A stretch of 33,719 nucleotides of DNA from Microbacteriaceae bacterium. GTDB taxonomy: Bacteria; Actinomycetota; Actinomycetes; Actinomycetales; Microbacteriaceae. The notes beneath the pieces were generated by a model. That model saw only the letters and a list, made by a program, of their open reading frames with translations. It was not told the origin of the DNA and ran no database searches. Positions 1 through 7,404 of this stretch are shown in pieces. The stretch is from assembly GCA_003852775.1 (NCBI GenBank), contig RDDZ01000101.1, positions 1 through 33,719 of the forward strand. Reading direction: 5' to 3'. The translations under genes and the position numbers were made by a program. Numbering within the stretch: position 1 is the first letter of the stretch; every line of letters starts with the position of its first letter.

Positions 1-160
1 CGGGGGCGGGCCCGCCCCCCCCCCGCGCGACGGGGGGGGCGGGGGGGTTGCCGCCCCGCGGGCTGGGGCCGGGGGGGCCGCCCCCCGTCCAGGGGCGCGG
101 GGGTATGCGGCTCGGAAACCCCTCGGCTCCCCCGCGAAGCGGCCTCCGGCAGCGGAGCGG
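1..160. other. G/C homopolymer-rich non-coding edge
   Basis: The first 110 or so bases are almost entirely G and C, in long runs (ten C at 15-24, eight G at 32-39, seven G at 41-47). Nothing else in the window looks like this, including its other non-coding gaps. No reading frame with a family signature is visible. It lies just downstream of the dapF stop. The likeliest explanation is a poorly resolved contig end, though a very GC-rich terminator region cannot be excluded. Confidence 0.5.
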
Positions 161-1027
161 CTACGGCAGGGTGATCGCGCCCGAGAAGACGAGCTCGGCG
201 GGACCGCTGAGGTGCACGTGACCGTCGGCGACGCGGACGCCGACCTCGCCGCCCGGCACGCGCACACGCCACGCGTCGGGGGCGCCGTCCCCCGCCCACG
301 AGCGGGTCGCGAGCGCCGCCGCGGCGGCGCCCGTGCCGCACGAGAGCGTCTCGCCGCTGCCGCGCTCGTGGACGCGCATCCGGATGCGCCCGACACCGCC
401 GGCGATGAGCGGCTCGCCGGGCACGACGAACTCGACGTTGGCGCCGTCCGGGGGCGCGGGGCTGATGACGGGGGCCTCGCTCAGGTCGAGGGCGTCGAGC
501 TCGTCGTCGTCGGCGAGAGCCACGACGACGTGGGGGTTGCCGACGCCGACGGCGAGTCCGGGCCGGTCGACGTCGAGGCGGCGGGCGGACACCATGGCGT
601 CCCCGGCGATGACGAAGGGGCCGAGGTCGACCTCGAAGCCGTCGTCGGTGCGGGTGAGCATGCGCACGCCGCCGCGCGTGCCGATGGGCACGGCCTCGCC
701 GACGGCGAGATCGAGGAGTCCCTCGGCGAGCAGGTAGGCGCCGTAGACGCGGATGCCGTTTCCGCACATCTCGGCGGGGCTGCCGTCGGCGTTGTGGTAG
801 TCCATGAACCACTCGGCGTCCGGGTCCTCGGCGAGGACGGCCGCGCCTTCGGGCAGATTCGCGGACCGGACGGCGCGGATGACGCCGTCGCCGCCGATGC
901 CGAAGTGGCGGTCGGCGAGGGCGGCGAGGCGCGTCGCGTCGAGCTCGAGGTCGCCGTCGGGGTCGCTGAACAGCACGAAGTCGTTGCCGGTGCCGTGCCC
1001 CTTGGTGAAGGCGATGTCGATACTCAC
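161..1027 (-). CDS. dapF: Diaminopimelate epimerase DapF
   Basis: DapF interconverts LL- and meso-2,6-diaminopimelate without a cofactor in the cytoplasm, supplying lysine and the peptidoglycan cross-linking residue. The 288-residue product has both catalytic cysteines in their family settings: Cys88 in EMCGNGIR and Cys230 in [11 protein letters not shown]. The N-terminal motif KGHGTGNDF is also typical. Length is slightly above the usual 275 or so. The start is GTG at 1025-1027, whose GTGA overlaps the TGA stop of miaA by 4 bases, so the two are probably translationally coupled. This is the last gene of the miaB-miaA-dapF run. dapA and dapB of the same pathway lie elsewhere in the window. 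No promoter of its own is seen. Confidence 0.97.
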   Translation of the reverse strand: MSIDIAFTKGHGTGNDFVLFSDPDGDLELDATRLAALADRHFGIGGDGVIRAVRSANLPEGAAVLAEDPDAEWFMDYHNADGSPAEMCGNGIRVYGAYLLAEGLLDLAVGEAVPIGTRGGVRMLTRTDDGFEVDLGPFVIAGDAMVSARRLDVDRPGLAVGVGNPHVVVALADDDELDALDLSEAPVISPAPPDGANVEFVVPGEPLIAGGVGRIRMRVHERGSGETLSCGTGAAAAALATRSWAGDGAPDAWRVRVPGGEVGVRVADGHVHLSGPAELVFSGAITLP

Positions 1028-1956
1028 CCGGGAAGCCTATCCGCGGCAGCATGCACCGCGTCATACGCGGCCTCGACGCGCGCGGGGTCGTCGGCGTGGA
1101 GCCAGAGGGTCTCGCTCGAGCGACCGAACCACGACACCTGACGGCGCGCGTAGCGCCGTGTGAGCGCCTGCGTCTCGGCGATCGCGTCCGCCTCGTCCAG
1201 GCGCCCGTCGAGCTGCGCGAGCGCCTGCGCGTAGCCGATGGCGCGGCTCGCCGTCGTGCCGAGGCCGCCGGGGCGCAGGCGCGCCACCTCGTCGACGAGG
1301 CCCGCCTCCCACATCCGCTCGACGCGGGCGTCGAGGCGGGGCACGAGCGCCTCGCGCTCGAGGCGCAGCCCGAGCAGCACCGTGGGGCGCCACGTGCCGC
1401 CCTCCTCGGGGAGCCCTGCGCCGAACCTCTCCCCCGTGAGCTCGATCACCTCGAGCGCGCGCACGATGCGTCGGCCGTTGTGCGGCCCGATCGCGTCGGC
1501 GGCCTCCGGGTCGAGCTCCCGCAGGCGCGCGTGCAGCATACCGGGCCCCTGCGCGTCGAGCTCGGCCTCGAGGCGGGCGCGGATGGCGGGGTCGGTGCCG
1601 GGGAAGCGGAAGTCGTAGACGACGCTCGAGACGTAGAGGCCGCTGCCGCCCACGAGGATCGGGACGGCGCCCCGCGCGAGCACCTCGTCGACGACGGCGC
1701 GGGCGTCCGCCTGGTAGCGCGCGACGCTCGCCTCGTCGCGCGGCTCGAGCACGTCGAACAGGTGGTGCGGGATGCCGCGGCGCGCGCTCACGGGCACCTT
1801 CGCGGTGCCGATGTCCATGCCGCGGTAGAGCTGCATCGCATCGGCGTTGACGATCTCGGCCGGGGTGCCGGATGCGGCGAGCCGCTCGGCGAGGTCGAGC
1901 GCGAGGTCCGACTTGCCGGTGCCGGTGGCGCCGACGACGCCGACGAGCGGGCTCAC
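1024..1956 (-). CDS. miaA: tRNA dimethylallyltransferase MiaA
   Basis: MiaA transfers a dimethylallyl group to N6 of A37 in tRNAs reading codons that begin with U. The product is the substrate of MiaB, encoded just upstream. The 310-residue protein starts with a P-loop, GATGTGKS at residues 9-16, followed by the family motifs [25 protein letters not shown] and SRAIGYAQ. The start is GTG at 1954-1956, inside a 4-base GTGA overlap with the miaB stop. Frame remains open far upstream, but that part is the miaB gene read out of frame. Length is normal for the family. Confidence 0.96.
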   Translation of the reverse strand: MSPLVGVVGATGTGKSDLALDLAERLAASGTPAEIVNADAMQLYRGMDIGTAKVPVSARRGIPHHLFDVLEPRDEASVARYQADARAVVDEVLARGAVPILVGGSGLYVSSVVYDFRFPGTDPAIRARLEAELDAQGPGMLHARLRELDPEAADAIGPHNGRRIVRALEVIELTGERFGAGLPEEGGTWRPTVLLGLRLEREALVPRLDARVERMWEAGLVDEVARLRPGGLGTTASRAIGYAQALAQLDGRLDEADAIAETQALTRRYARRQVSWFGRSSETLWLHADDPARVEAAYDAVHAAADRLPG

Positions 1957-3467
1957 GCGGGACGGAGGCCCGGCAGCCCGAGGTTGATGGTGCGACCGCC
2001 GCCCGTGGTGCCGTGCGCGGGGACGGCGCACGACTCGGCCTCGGCGCGGTCCCACGCGTCGCCGGCGCGGGTGCGACGGATCGGCAGCTGGGGGCCGACG
2101 GGCGCGGCGATGAGGTAGTGCGGGGTGGCACGCGTGACGGTCACGCTCACGACGTCGCCGGGGCGCGGCACGGGGCCGCCCTCGGGCACGTCGAAGTGGA
2201 CGAGGCGGTTGTCCTCGGCACGACCCGACATGCGCCGCGTCTCGTCGTCGCGACGGCCCTCGCCGTTGGCGACGAGCACCTCGACGGGTGTGCCGACGAG
2301 CTTCTGCGCCTCCTCGCCCGAGATGCGCTCCTGCAGCTCGATGAGGCGGTCGTAGCGCTCCTGCACGACCTCCTTGGGGAGCTGGTCGGGCATCGTCGCG
2401 GCGGGCGTGCCGGGGCGGATCGAGTACTGGAAGGTGAAGGCGGAGGCGAAGCGCGCCTGCTCGACGACGCGCAGCGTCTCGGCGAAGTCCTCCTCGGTCT
2501 CGCCGGGGAACCCGACGATGATGTCGGTCGAGATCGCGGCGTGCGGGATGCGGGCGCGGACGCGGTCGAGGATGCCGAGGAAGCGCTCCGAGCGGTAGGA
2601 GCGGCGCATCGCTCGGAGGATGCGGTCGGATCCGGACTGCAGCGGCATGTGGAGCTGCGGCATGACGTTGGGCGTCTCGGCCATGGCGTCGATGACGTCG
2701 TCGGTGAAGGCCGCGGGGTGCGGGCTCGTGAAGCGCACGCGCTCGAGGCCGTCGATCTCCCCCGCCGCGCGCAGGAGCTTGCTGAAGGCCTGGCGGTCTC
2801 CGAACTCGACGCCGTAGGAGTTGACGTTCTGACCGAGCAGCGTGACCTCGATGGCGCCGTCGTCCACGAGGGTCTGGATCTCGGCGAGGATGTCGCCGGG
2901 GCGGCGGTCCTTCTCCTTGCCGCGCAGCGACGGGACGATGCAGAAGGTGCAGGTGTTGTTGCAGCCGACCGAGATGGAGACCCAGCCGGAGTAGGTGTTC
3001 TCGCGGCGCGTGGGGAGCGTCGAGGGGAAGACCTCGAGCGACTCGAGGATCTCGAGCTGGGCCTCGCCGTTGTGGCGCGCACGCTCGAGGAGGGTCGGGA
3101 GCGAGCCCATGTTGTGGGTGCCGAAGACGACGTCGACCCACGGCGCCTTCTCGAGGATGACGTTCTTGTCCTTCTGGGCGAGGCAGCCGCCGACGGCGAT
3201 CTGCATTCCCTCGTGGCTGCGCTTCGCGGCGGCGAGGTGGCCGAGCGTGCCGTAGAGCTTGTTGTCGGCGTTCTCGCGCACGGCGCACGTGTTGATGACG
3301 ACGATGTCGGCCTCGCCGTCGGTCGCGCGGACATAGCCGGCCGCCTCGAGGGACCCCGAGAGGCGCTCGGAGTCGTGGACGTTCATCTGGCAGCCGAAGG
3401 TGCGCACCTCGTAGGTGCGCGGGGCGGACGTGGCGCGTCCTTCCGGGGCGGCGTCGAGCAGGGTCAT
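1953..3467 (-). CDS. miaB: tRNA-2-methylthio-N6-dimethylallyladenosine synthase MiaB
   Basis: MiaB is a radical-SAM methylthiotransferase that inserts sulfur and a methyl group at C2 of i6A37 in tRNA. The 504-residue protein carries the two iron-sulfur cluster sites expected: Cys26, Cys61 and Cys95 in the N-terminal UPF0004 domain, and the radical-SAM triad Cys169, Cys173, Cys176 in [13 protein letters not shown] domain follows near the C-terminus (about 400-480). The ATG at 3465-3467 is preferred because the residues after it align with family N-termini; an ATG eight codons earlier is possible. A -10-like TAGACT lies 10 bases upstream. The stop overlaps the miaA start by 4 bases. Confidence 0.96.
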   Translation of the reverse strand: MTLLDAAPEGRATSAPRTYEVRTFGCQMNVHDSERLSGSLEAAGYVRATDGEADIVVINTCAVRENADNKLYGTLGHLAAAKRSHEGMQIAVGGCLAQKDKNVILEKAPWVDVVFGTHNMGSLPTLLERARHNGEAQLEILESLEVFPSTLPTRRENTYSGWVSISVGCNNTCTFCIVPSLRGKEKDRRPGDILAEIQTLVDDGAIEVTLLGQNVNSYGVEFGDRQAFSKLLRAAGEIDGLERVRFTSPHPAAFTDDVIDAMAETPNVMPQLHMPLQSGSDRILRAMRRSYRSERFLGILDRVRARIPHAAISTDIIVGFPGETEEDFAETLRVVEQARFASAFTFQYSIRPGTPAATMPDQLPKEVVQERYDRLIELQERISGEEAQKLVGTPVEVLVANGEGRRDDETRRMSGRAEDNRLVHFDVPEGGPVPRPGDVVSVTVTRATPHYLIAAPVGPQLPIRRTRAGDAWDRAEAESCAVPAHGTTGGGRTINLGLPGLRPA

Positions 3468-3519
3468 GGTGCCGCCAAGTCTACGTCGCACGGGGCGATG
3501 AGGGCCGTCGTGCAGCGCC

Positions 3520-4209
3520 CTAGCGGAAGCGGACGACCGAGCCCGAACGCCGCGGGGCGAGCGCCTCGTCGACGGCGGCGCGCACGGTGCTGCCGGAGTA
3601 GCCGCGCCGGGCGAGGTATGCGCTCAGCCGCCGCACGGCCGCATCGCGGTCGAGACCCCCGAGCTGCGCCGCGCGCTTGCGGGCGAGCTCCCGGGCGCGC
3701 GCAAGCTCGTCTCCTGTGTCGACGAGCTCGAGCGCGTACTCGATCGCCGAGGGAGCGAGCAGGCGGCGTGTGAGCTCGGCCGCGATGGCCGTGCGACCGA
3801 GTCCCTTGCGCTCCTGGAGCGTCGCGACGAGCTTCTGGGCGAGGGCGGCGTCGTCGATGAGCCCGACGCGCGCGAGGCGGTCGCACTCCCGCGCCACGCC
3901 GTCCTCGTCGATGCCCGCGTCGCGCAGCACGCGCTCGAGTTCGCGACGCGAGAGGTCGCGGCGCGTGAGCGCCTTGAGGGACACCTTCTCGGCGTCCAGC
4001 GCGGCGCCGCAATCCGCGTCGCTCAGCAGCGAGGGCGCGTCGTCGACGTCGGAACCCCAGGCGTCGTTCCACTCGGGCTCGACATCGCGGACGTCGTCTG
4101 CGTCGAACCCGCGCTCGGACCGGCGACCCGGGGACGCAGGGGACGAGACCGACGACCGGGGGCCGAACAGGTAGCTGACGGGCGCGAGCCGGCCGTCGGT
4201 CTCCTCCAT
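3520..4209 (-). CDS. recX: Regulatory protein RecX
   Basis: RecX binds RecA filaments and modulates, usually inhibits, strand exchange and co-protease activity. The 229-residue product has an acidic, low-complexity N-terminal extension (about residues 1-75). A RecX core follows with the repeated three-helix pattern, including [15 protein letters not shown] and [15 protein letters not shown]. Two ATGs compete. The one at 4207-4209 sits 7 bases after an AGGAG ribosome site, while the ATG at 4213-4215 lies too close to it. It starts 19 bases after the recA stop with no promoter or SOS box between, so it is probably co-transcribed with recA and SOS-induced with it. Confidence 0.93.
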   Translation of the reverse strand: MEETDGRLAPVSYLFGPRSSVSSPASPGRRSERGFDADDVRDVEPEWNDAWGSDVDDAPSLLSDADCGAALDAEKVSLKALTRRDLSRRELERVLRDAGIDEDGVARECDRLARVGLIDDAALAQKLVATLQERKGLGRTAIAAELTRRLLAPSAIEYALELVDTGDELARARELARKRAAQLGGLDRDAAVRRLSAYLARRGYSGSTVRAAVDEALAPRRSGSVVRFR

Positions 4210-4228
4210 GGTCATGCTCCTTCGCGGA

Positions 4229-5302
4229 TCACTCGCCAGCGGCCTTGCGGGCCGCGAGCTTGCCCTCGAGGGACTCGACGTTGGCCGCCTGCGCCGCCTT
4301 GCCGGCCGCGCCGATGCCGAGCTTCGCGAGGATTTTCTGCTCGATCTCGGCCGCCATGTCGGGGTTCTCGAGCAGGAAGTTGCGGGCGTTCTCCTTGCCC
4401 TGGCCGAGCTGGTCGCCGTCGTAGGTGTACCAGGCGCCGGACTTCTTGACGATGCCGTGCTCCACACCGTAGTCGATGAGGCTGCCCTCGCGGGAGATGC
4501 CGACGCCGTAGAGGATGTCGAACTCGGCCTGCTTGAAGGGCGGGGCCATCTTGTTCTTGACGACCTTGACGCGCGTGCGGTTTCCGACCGCCTCCGCGCC
4601 GTCCTTGAGGGTCTCGATGCGACGGATGTCGAGGCGCACCGAGGCGTAGAACTTGAGCGCCTTACCGCCCGCGGTGGTCTCGGGGCTGCCGAAGAACACG
4701 CCGATCTTCTCGCGCAGCTGGTTGATGAAGATCATCGTGGTCTGCGTCTGGTTGAGACCACCCGTGAGCTTGCGGAGGGCCTGCGACATGAGGCGGGCCT
4801 GGAGGCCGACGTGGCTGTCGCCCATCTCGCCCTCGATCTCGGCCTTGGGCACGAGCGCCGCGACCGAGTCGACGACGATGAGGTCGATCGAGCCGGAGCG
4901 CACGAGCATGTCGGCGATCTCAAGCGCCTGCTCACCCGTGTCGGGCTGCGAGACGAGGAGGGAGTCGATGTCGACGCCGAGCTTCTTGGCGTACTCCGGG
5001 TCGAGCGCGTGCTCCGCGTCGATGAACGCGGCGATGCCGCCGGCACGCTGCGCGTTCGCGATCGCGTGCAGCGTGAGGGTCGTCTTACCCGACGACTCCG
5101 GACCGTAGATCTCGATGATGCGGCCGCGGGGCAGACCCCCGATGCCGAGCGCGACGTCGAGTGCGATGGAACCCGTGGGGATCACGGCGACGGGCGCGCG
5201 CTCGTCGCTGCCGAGCCGCATGACGGTTCCCTTGCCGAACTGACGGTCGATCTGCGCGAGGGCGACCTCGAGGGCCTTCTCGCGGTCTGCAGGTGTAGGC
5301 AT
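4229..5302 (-). CDS. recA: Recombinase RecA
   Basis: RecA forms ATP-dependent filaments on single-stranded DNA, drives homologous recombination and stimulates LexA self-cleavage. The 357-residue protein has Walker A GPESSGKT at residues 67-74, the Walker B region [10 protein letters not shown], the loop L1/L2 motifs ([30 protein letters not shown]) and a typical Ala/Lys/Glu-rich tail. No intein interrupts it, unlike recA of Mycobacterium tuberculosis. The start is ATG at 5300-5302, preceded by AAGGAG. A perfect SOS box lies about 220 bases upstream. recX follows directly. Confidence 0.99.
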   Translation of the reverse strand: MPTPADREKALEVALAQIDRQFGKGTVMRLGSDERAPVAVIPTGSIALDVALGIGGLPRGRIIEIYGPESSGKTTLTLHAIANAQRAGGIAAFIDAEHALDPEYAKKLGVDIDSLLVSQPDTGEQALEIADMLVRSGSIDLIVVDSVAALVPKAEIEGEMGDSHVGLQARLMSQALRKLTGGLNQTQTTMIFINQLREKIGVFFGSPETTAGGKALKFYASVRLDIRRIETLKDGAEAVGNRTRVKVVKNKMAPPFKQAEFDILYGVGISREGSLIDYGVEHGIVKKSGAWYTYDGDQLGQGKENARNFLLENPDMAAEIEQKILAKLGIGAAGKAAQAANVESLEGKLAARKAAGE

Positions 5303-5570
5303 GTGCCCGGTCTCCTTCTGTGTCGTGTTCCATGCGCCCACCGGCTGTCGGCCCTTCGTCGACCGGTGGTGCAAGGTCGGCGCTCTCGCGACAGGGCTGC
5401 TGTCTCCATCTCGGGGACGTGGCCGACGTTACGCCCGCCCACCGACATCCCGAGGGAACGACGGGCGGATATGTCGACAACGCCTCTTCGACGGATCCTG
5501 TGGAGGACACTACAGAGAATCGAACCGATGTTCGAGAGGCGGTCGGCGTGTCGCCACCTGGGAGGCGGCC
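5303..5570 (-). promoter_or_regulatory. recA promoter region and leader
   Basis: This 268-base gap between the DUF3046 stop and recA holds the SOS box at 5520-5535. If transcription starts soon after that box, recA has an untranslated leader of about 200 bases. A TAGTGT on the minus strand (5507-5512) lies 17 bases downstream of the box half at 5530-5535 and could be the -10. Apart from the AAGGAG ribosome site I see no strong hairpin or reading frame here. Confidence 0.55.
5520..5535. promoter_or_regulatory. SOS box (LexA operator) of recA
   Basis: The sequence TCGAACCGATGTTCGA matches the actinobacterial and Gram-positive LexA site TCGAAC-N4-GTTCGA exactly, with perfect 6-base arms. It lies upstream of recA and downstream of the DUF3046 stop, so it should make recA, and recX by read-through, damage-inducible. 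No second copy with correct spacing was found elsewhere in the window. Confidence 0.93.
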
Positions 5571-5792
5571 TCAGTCGCGTGGATCGCGCAGGCCGACGCC
5601 GTGCCAGCGCTCGCGCGGCACGTCCTGGGCGCGGCACAGCGCGAGCCACACCTCGCCGGCCGGGATGCCGGCCTCGAGCGCGGCCTCCGGCGTGCGGTTG
5701 CCGAGCGCGACGATCACCGAGTCGCGCACGAGGACGCGACCGAACTGCCCGAACTCGTCCGCGACGGCCCGGTGGAACTCGCTGACCTTCAG
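5571..5792 (-). CDS. DUF3046 family protein
   Basis: This 73-residue protein belongs to the small actinobacterial family DUF3046, found between clgR and recA (Rv2738c in M. tuberculosis); its function is unknown. Family features visible are the opening KVSEFHRAVADEFG, the central ALGNRTPEAALEAG and the conserved EVWLALCRAQDVP. No ATG, GTG or TTG fits the family N-terminus. The best start is CTG at 5790-5792, which overlaps the clgR stop as CTGA, the same 4-base arrangement as ATGA couplings elsewhere here. Translation probably depends on ribosomes ending clgR. The SOS box of recA lies just beyond the stop. Confidence 0.85.
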   Translation of the reverse strand: MKVSEFHRAVADEFGQFGRVLVRDSVIVALGNRTPEAALEAGIPAGEVWLALCRAQDVPRERWHGVGLRDPRD

Positions 5793-6097
5793 CGGACCGC
5801 GAGATCCGCGTCGAACTCCGCGACGAGCTCGTCGGGGAGGGTGTCGGGAACCGAGGCGAGACCCTCGATGACGGCGAGACGGTCGCCCACCTCGCGCATG
5901 ATGACCGACACCGGGGTGTCGAGGGCATCCGCGACCGAGGCGAGGATCTCCGAGCTGGCCTCCTTCTGACCGCGCTCCACCTCGCTCAGGTAGCCGAGCG
6001 CCACGCTCGCGCGGCTCGCGACCTGGCGCAGGGTCATCGCCTTCTGCAGACGGAAGTCGCGGAGGACATCGCCGAGTTCCTGTCGAACCAGAACCAT
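5789..6097 (-). CDS. clgR: HTH transcriptional regulator, ClgR-like
   Basis: This 102-residue XRE/Cro-type regulator matches ClgR, the actinobacterial activator of clpP1P2, clpC and other proteostasis genes. The helix-turn-helix spans about residues 20-60 (MTLRQVASRASVALGYLSEVERGQKEAS), followed by the conserved SVIMREVGDRLAVIEGL. Its place between cinA/pgsA/ftsK and DUF3046/recA matches clgR in mycobacteria, which supports the name. The ATG at 6095-6097 follows a strong AAGGAGG. A TAGCCT -10 at 6146-6151 gives it its own promoter, separate from the ftsK operon. ClgR regulators are known to be controlled by Clp proteolysis. The C-terminus here (DADLAVR) lacks the terminal Ala-Ala of some orthologs. 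Confidence 0.88.
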   Translation of the reverse strand: MVLVRQELGDVLRDFRLQKAMTLRQVASRASVALGYLSEVERGQKEASSEILASVADALDTPVSVIMREVGDRLAVIEGLASVPDTLPDELVAEFDADLAVR

Positions 6098-6145
6098 GTG
6101 GTGTTCCTCCTTGTCTGTGAGCGGCGTCGCCGGAGCGAGTGGCCC

Positions 6146-6151
6146 AGGCTA
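6146..6151 (-). promoter_or_regulatory. Putative -10 of clgR
   Basis: TAGCCT on the minus strand lies about 45 bases before the clgR start, giving a short leader that contains the AAGGAGG site. It sits beside an unusually AT-rich patch (about 6165-6240) with an imperfect inverted repeat around 6161-6180, which could be a regulator site. No clear -35 is seen. Confidence 0.4.
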
Positions 6152-6235
6152 CCCGGTGTGCTGCAGAAACTCTAATTCCTGCTTCCTCGGATACCGCCGT
6201 GAAGTCACCAGGATTAACCAGATCGAAACGGCGGA

Positions 6236-6745
6236 TTATTCCCGGGAGCCGTCGTCGACGCCGAGCCGCCGCGCGAGCATCCGGAGCGCCTCCTCGACGG
6301 CCGCACGGCGGATGTCGTCGCGGCCGCCCGAGAGCGCGAGGAGCTCCGCGTCGCAACCCGCCGCATCCGCGTAACCGAGCCACACCGTGCCCGGCGCGTG
6401 ACCGTCCTGCGGGTCGGGGCCCGCGGCCCCCGTGGTCGCGACCCCGTGGTCGGCGGGTGCGCTGTCGACCGCGAGCCGCGTGCGCGCACCCTCGGCCATC
6501 TGCCGGGCCACGTCACCGTCGATCGCCCCGCGCTCGGCGAGCAGCGCCGGGTCGACGCCGAGCAGCGCCGCCTTGAGGGGGGTCGCGTAGGCGACCACTC
6601 CCCCGGACACGACCGCGGACGCGCCGGGGACGTCGACGAGCGCCGAGGTCAGCAGGCCGCCGGTGAGCGACTCGGCGACCGCGATCCGCTCGCCGCGCCG
6701 CGCGAGCTCGGCGACGATCCGCACCGCGAGGGGGTGCGGACTCAT
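6236..6745 (-). CDS. CinA C-terminal domain protein (nicotinamide-nucleotide amidase type)
   Basis: This 169-residue protein is only the C-terminal domain of CinA, the PncC-type amidase. Studied members remove the amide of nicotinamide mononucleotide to recycle NAD breakdown products. The active-site stretch AESLTGG is at residues 24-30, followed by VSGGVVAYAT and the glycine-rich TTGAAGPDPQDG near residue 110. The N-terminal molybdopterin-binding-like domain of full CinA is absent, as is common in actinobacteria. The ATG at 6743-6745 overlaps the pgsA stop by 4 bases, so it is the last gene of the ftsK-pgsA-cinA operon. The stop is TAA. Confidence 0.9.
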   Translation of the reverse strand: MSPHPLAVRIVAELARRGERIAVAESLTGGLLTSALVDVPGASAVVSGGVVAYATPLKAALLGVDPALLAERGAIDGDVARQMAEGARTRLAVDSAPADHGVATTGAAGPDPQDGHAPGTVWLGYADAAGCDAELLALSGGRDDIRRAAVEEALRMLARRLGVDDGSRE

Positions 6746-7401
6746 CCCGCGACCTTCGCCGCGCGCGTCACCCGCCACGCGTCCCAGAGGTACTGGAGGC
6801 CGCTCACGACCGTGAGGGCGAGCGCGATGCCCATGAGCACCCCGTTCACCCACAGCACCCAGTCGCCGAGCACCGTCCACAGCGGAGTGAGCGCGAACGA
6901 CACCGCGATGGCCTGGAACACCGTCTTGAGCTTGCCGAGGAAACCCGCGGGGATGACGTGGTCGCGCAGCATGAGGAAGCGGAAGACCGTGATGCCGAAC
7001 TCGCGCACGAGGATCACGATCGTGACCCACCACCACAGCTCGCCGACCCACGAGAGCGCGACGAGCGCGGCGCCCACGAGGATCTTGTCGGCGATCGGGT
7101 CGACGAGCTTGCCGAAGTCGGTCACGAGGTTCCGGCTGCGCGCGAGGAACCCGTCGACCGAGTCGGTCGTGATCGACACGATGAAGAGCGCGGCGGCCAC
7201 CCAGCGCCAGACGCCGAGCTCTCCGGCGTCGAGCACCATGAGCCACACGAACACGGGCGCGAGCAGGATGCGCACGACCGTCACGATGTTGGCGATGTTG
7301 CCCATGCTCGCGGGGGTGTCGCCCGCGCGCACGACGCGTCCCCTCATGAGGTTCGTGCGCGGGCTCGAGCCGGCCGACGGATCCGGAACGGGATCGGTCA
7401 C
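6742..7401 (-). CDS. pgsA: CDP-alcohol phosphatidyltransferase, probable PgsA
   Basis: This integral membrane enzyme probably makes phosphatidylglycerol phosphate from CDP-diacylglycerol and glycerol 3-phosphate. The 219-residue protein has the complete family signature, D80-x2-D83-G84-x2-A87-R88-x8-G97-x3-D101-x3-D105. Hydrophobic helices flank it (about 36-58, 66-80, 108-130, 150-175, 185-205). The GTG at 7399-7401 follows GGGAG at the very end of ftsK, 3 bases after its stop. Starts at Met19 or Met33 are alternatives because the first 30 residues are polar and poorly conserved. Other CDP-alcohol transferases share the motif, so substrate is inferred from synteny with pgsA3 of mycobacteria. 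Confidence 0.9.
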   Translation of the reverse strand: MTDPVPDPSAGSSPRTNLMRGRVVRAGDTPASMGNIANIVTVVRILLAPVFVWLMVLDAGELGVWRWVAAALFIVSITTDSVDGFLARSRNLVTDFGKLVDPIADKILVGAALVALSWVGELWWWVTIVILVREFGITVFRFLMLRDHVIPAGFLGKLKTVFQAIAVSFALTPLWTVLGDWVLWVNGVLMGIALALTVVSGLQYLWDAWRVTRAAKVAG

Positions 7402-7404
7402 GCG

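Noticed and set aside
1872-3773. Open frame of 633 codons on the plus strand
   Set aside because: Antisense to miaB and parts of its neighbours; no ribosome site or motif.
6098-6235. ClgR-type operator (CGC-N5-GCG) upstream of clgR
   Set aside because: Only loose CGC/GCG pairs with the wrong spacing were found in a background full of CG steps.
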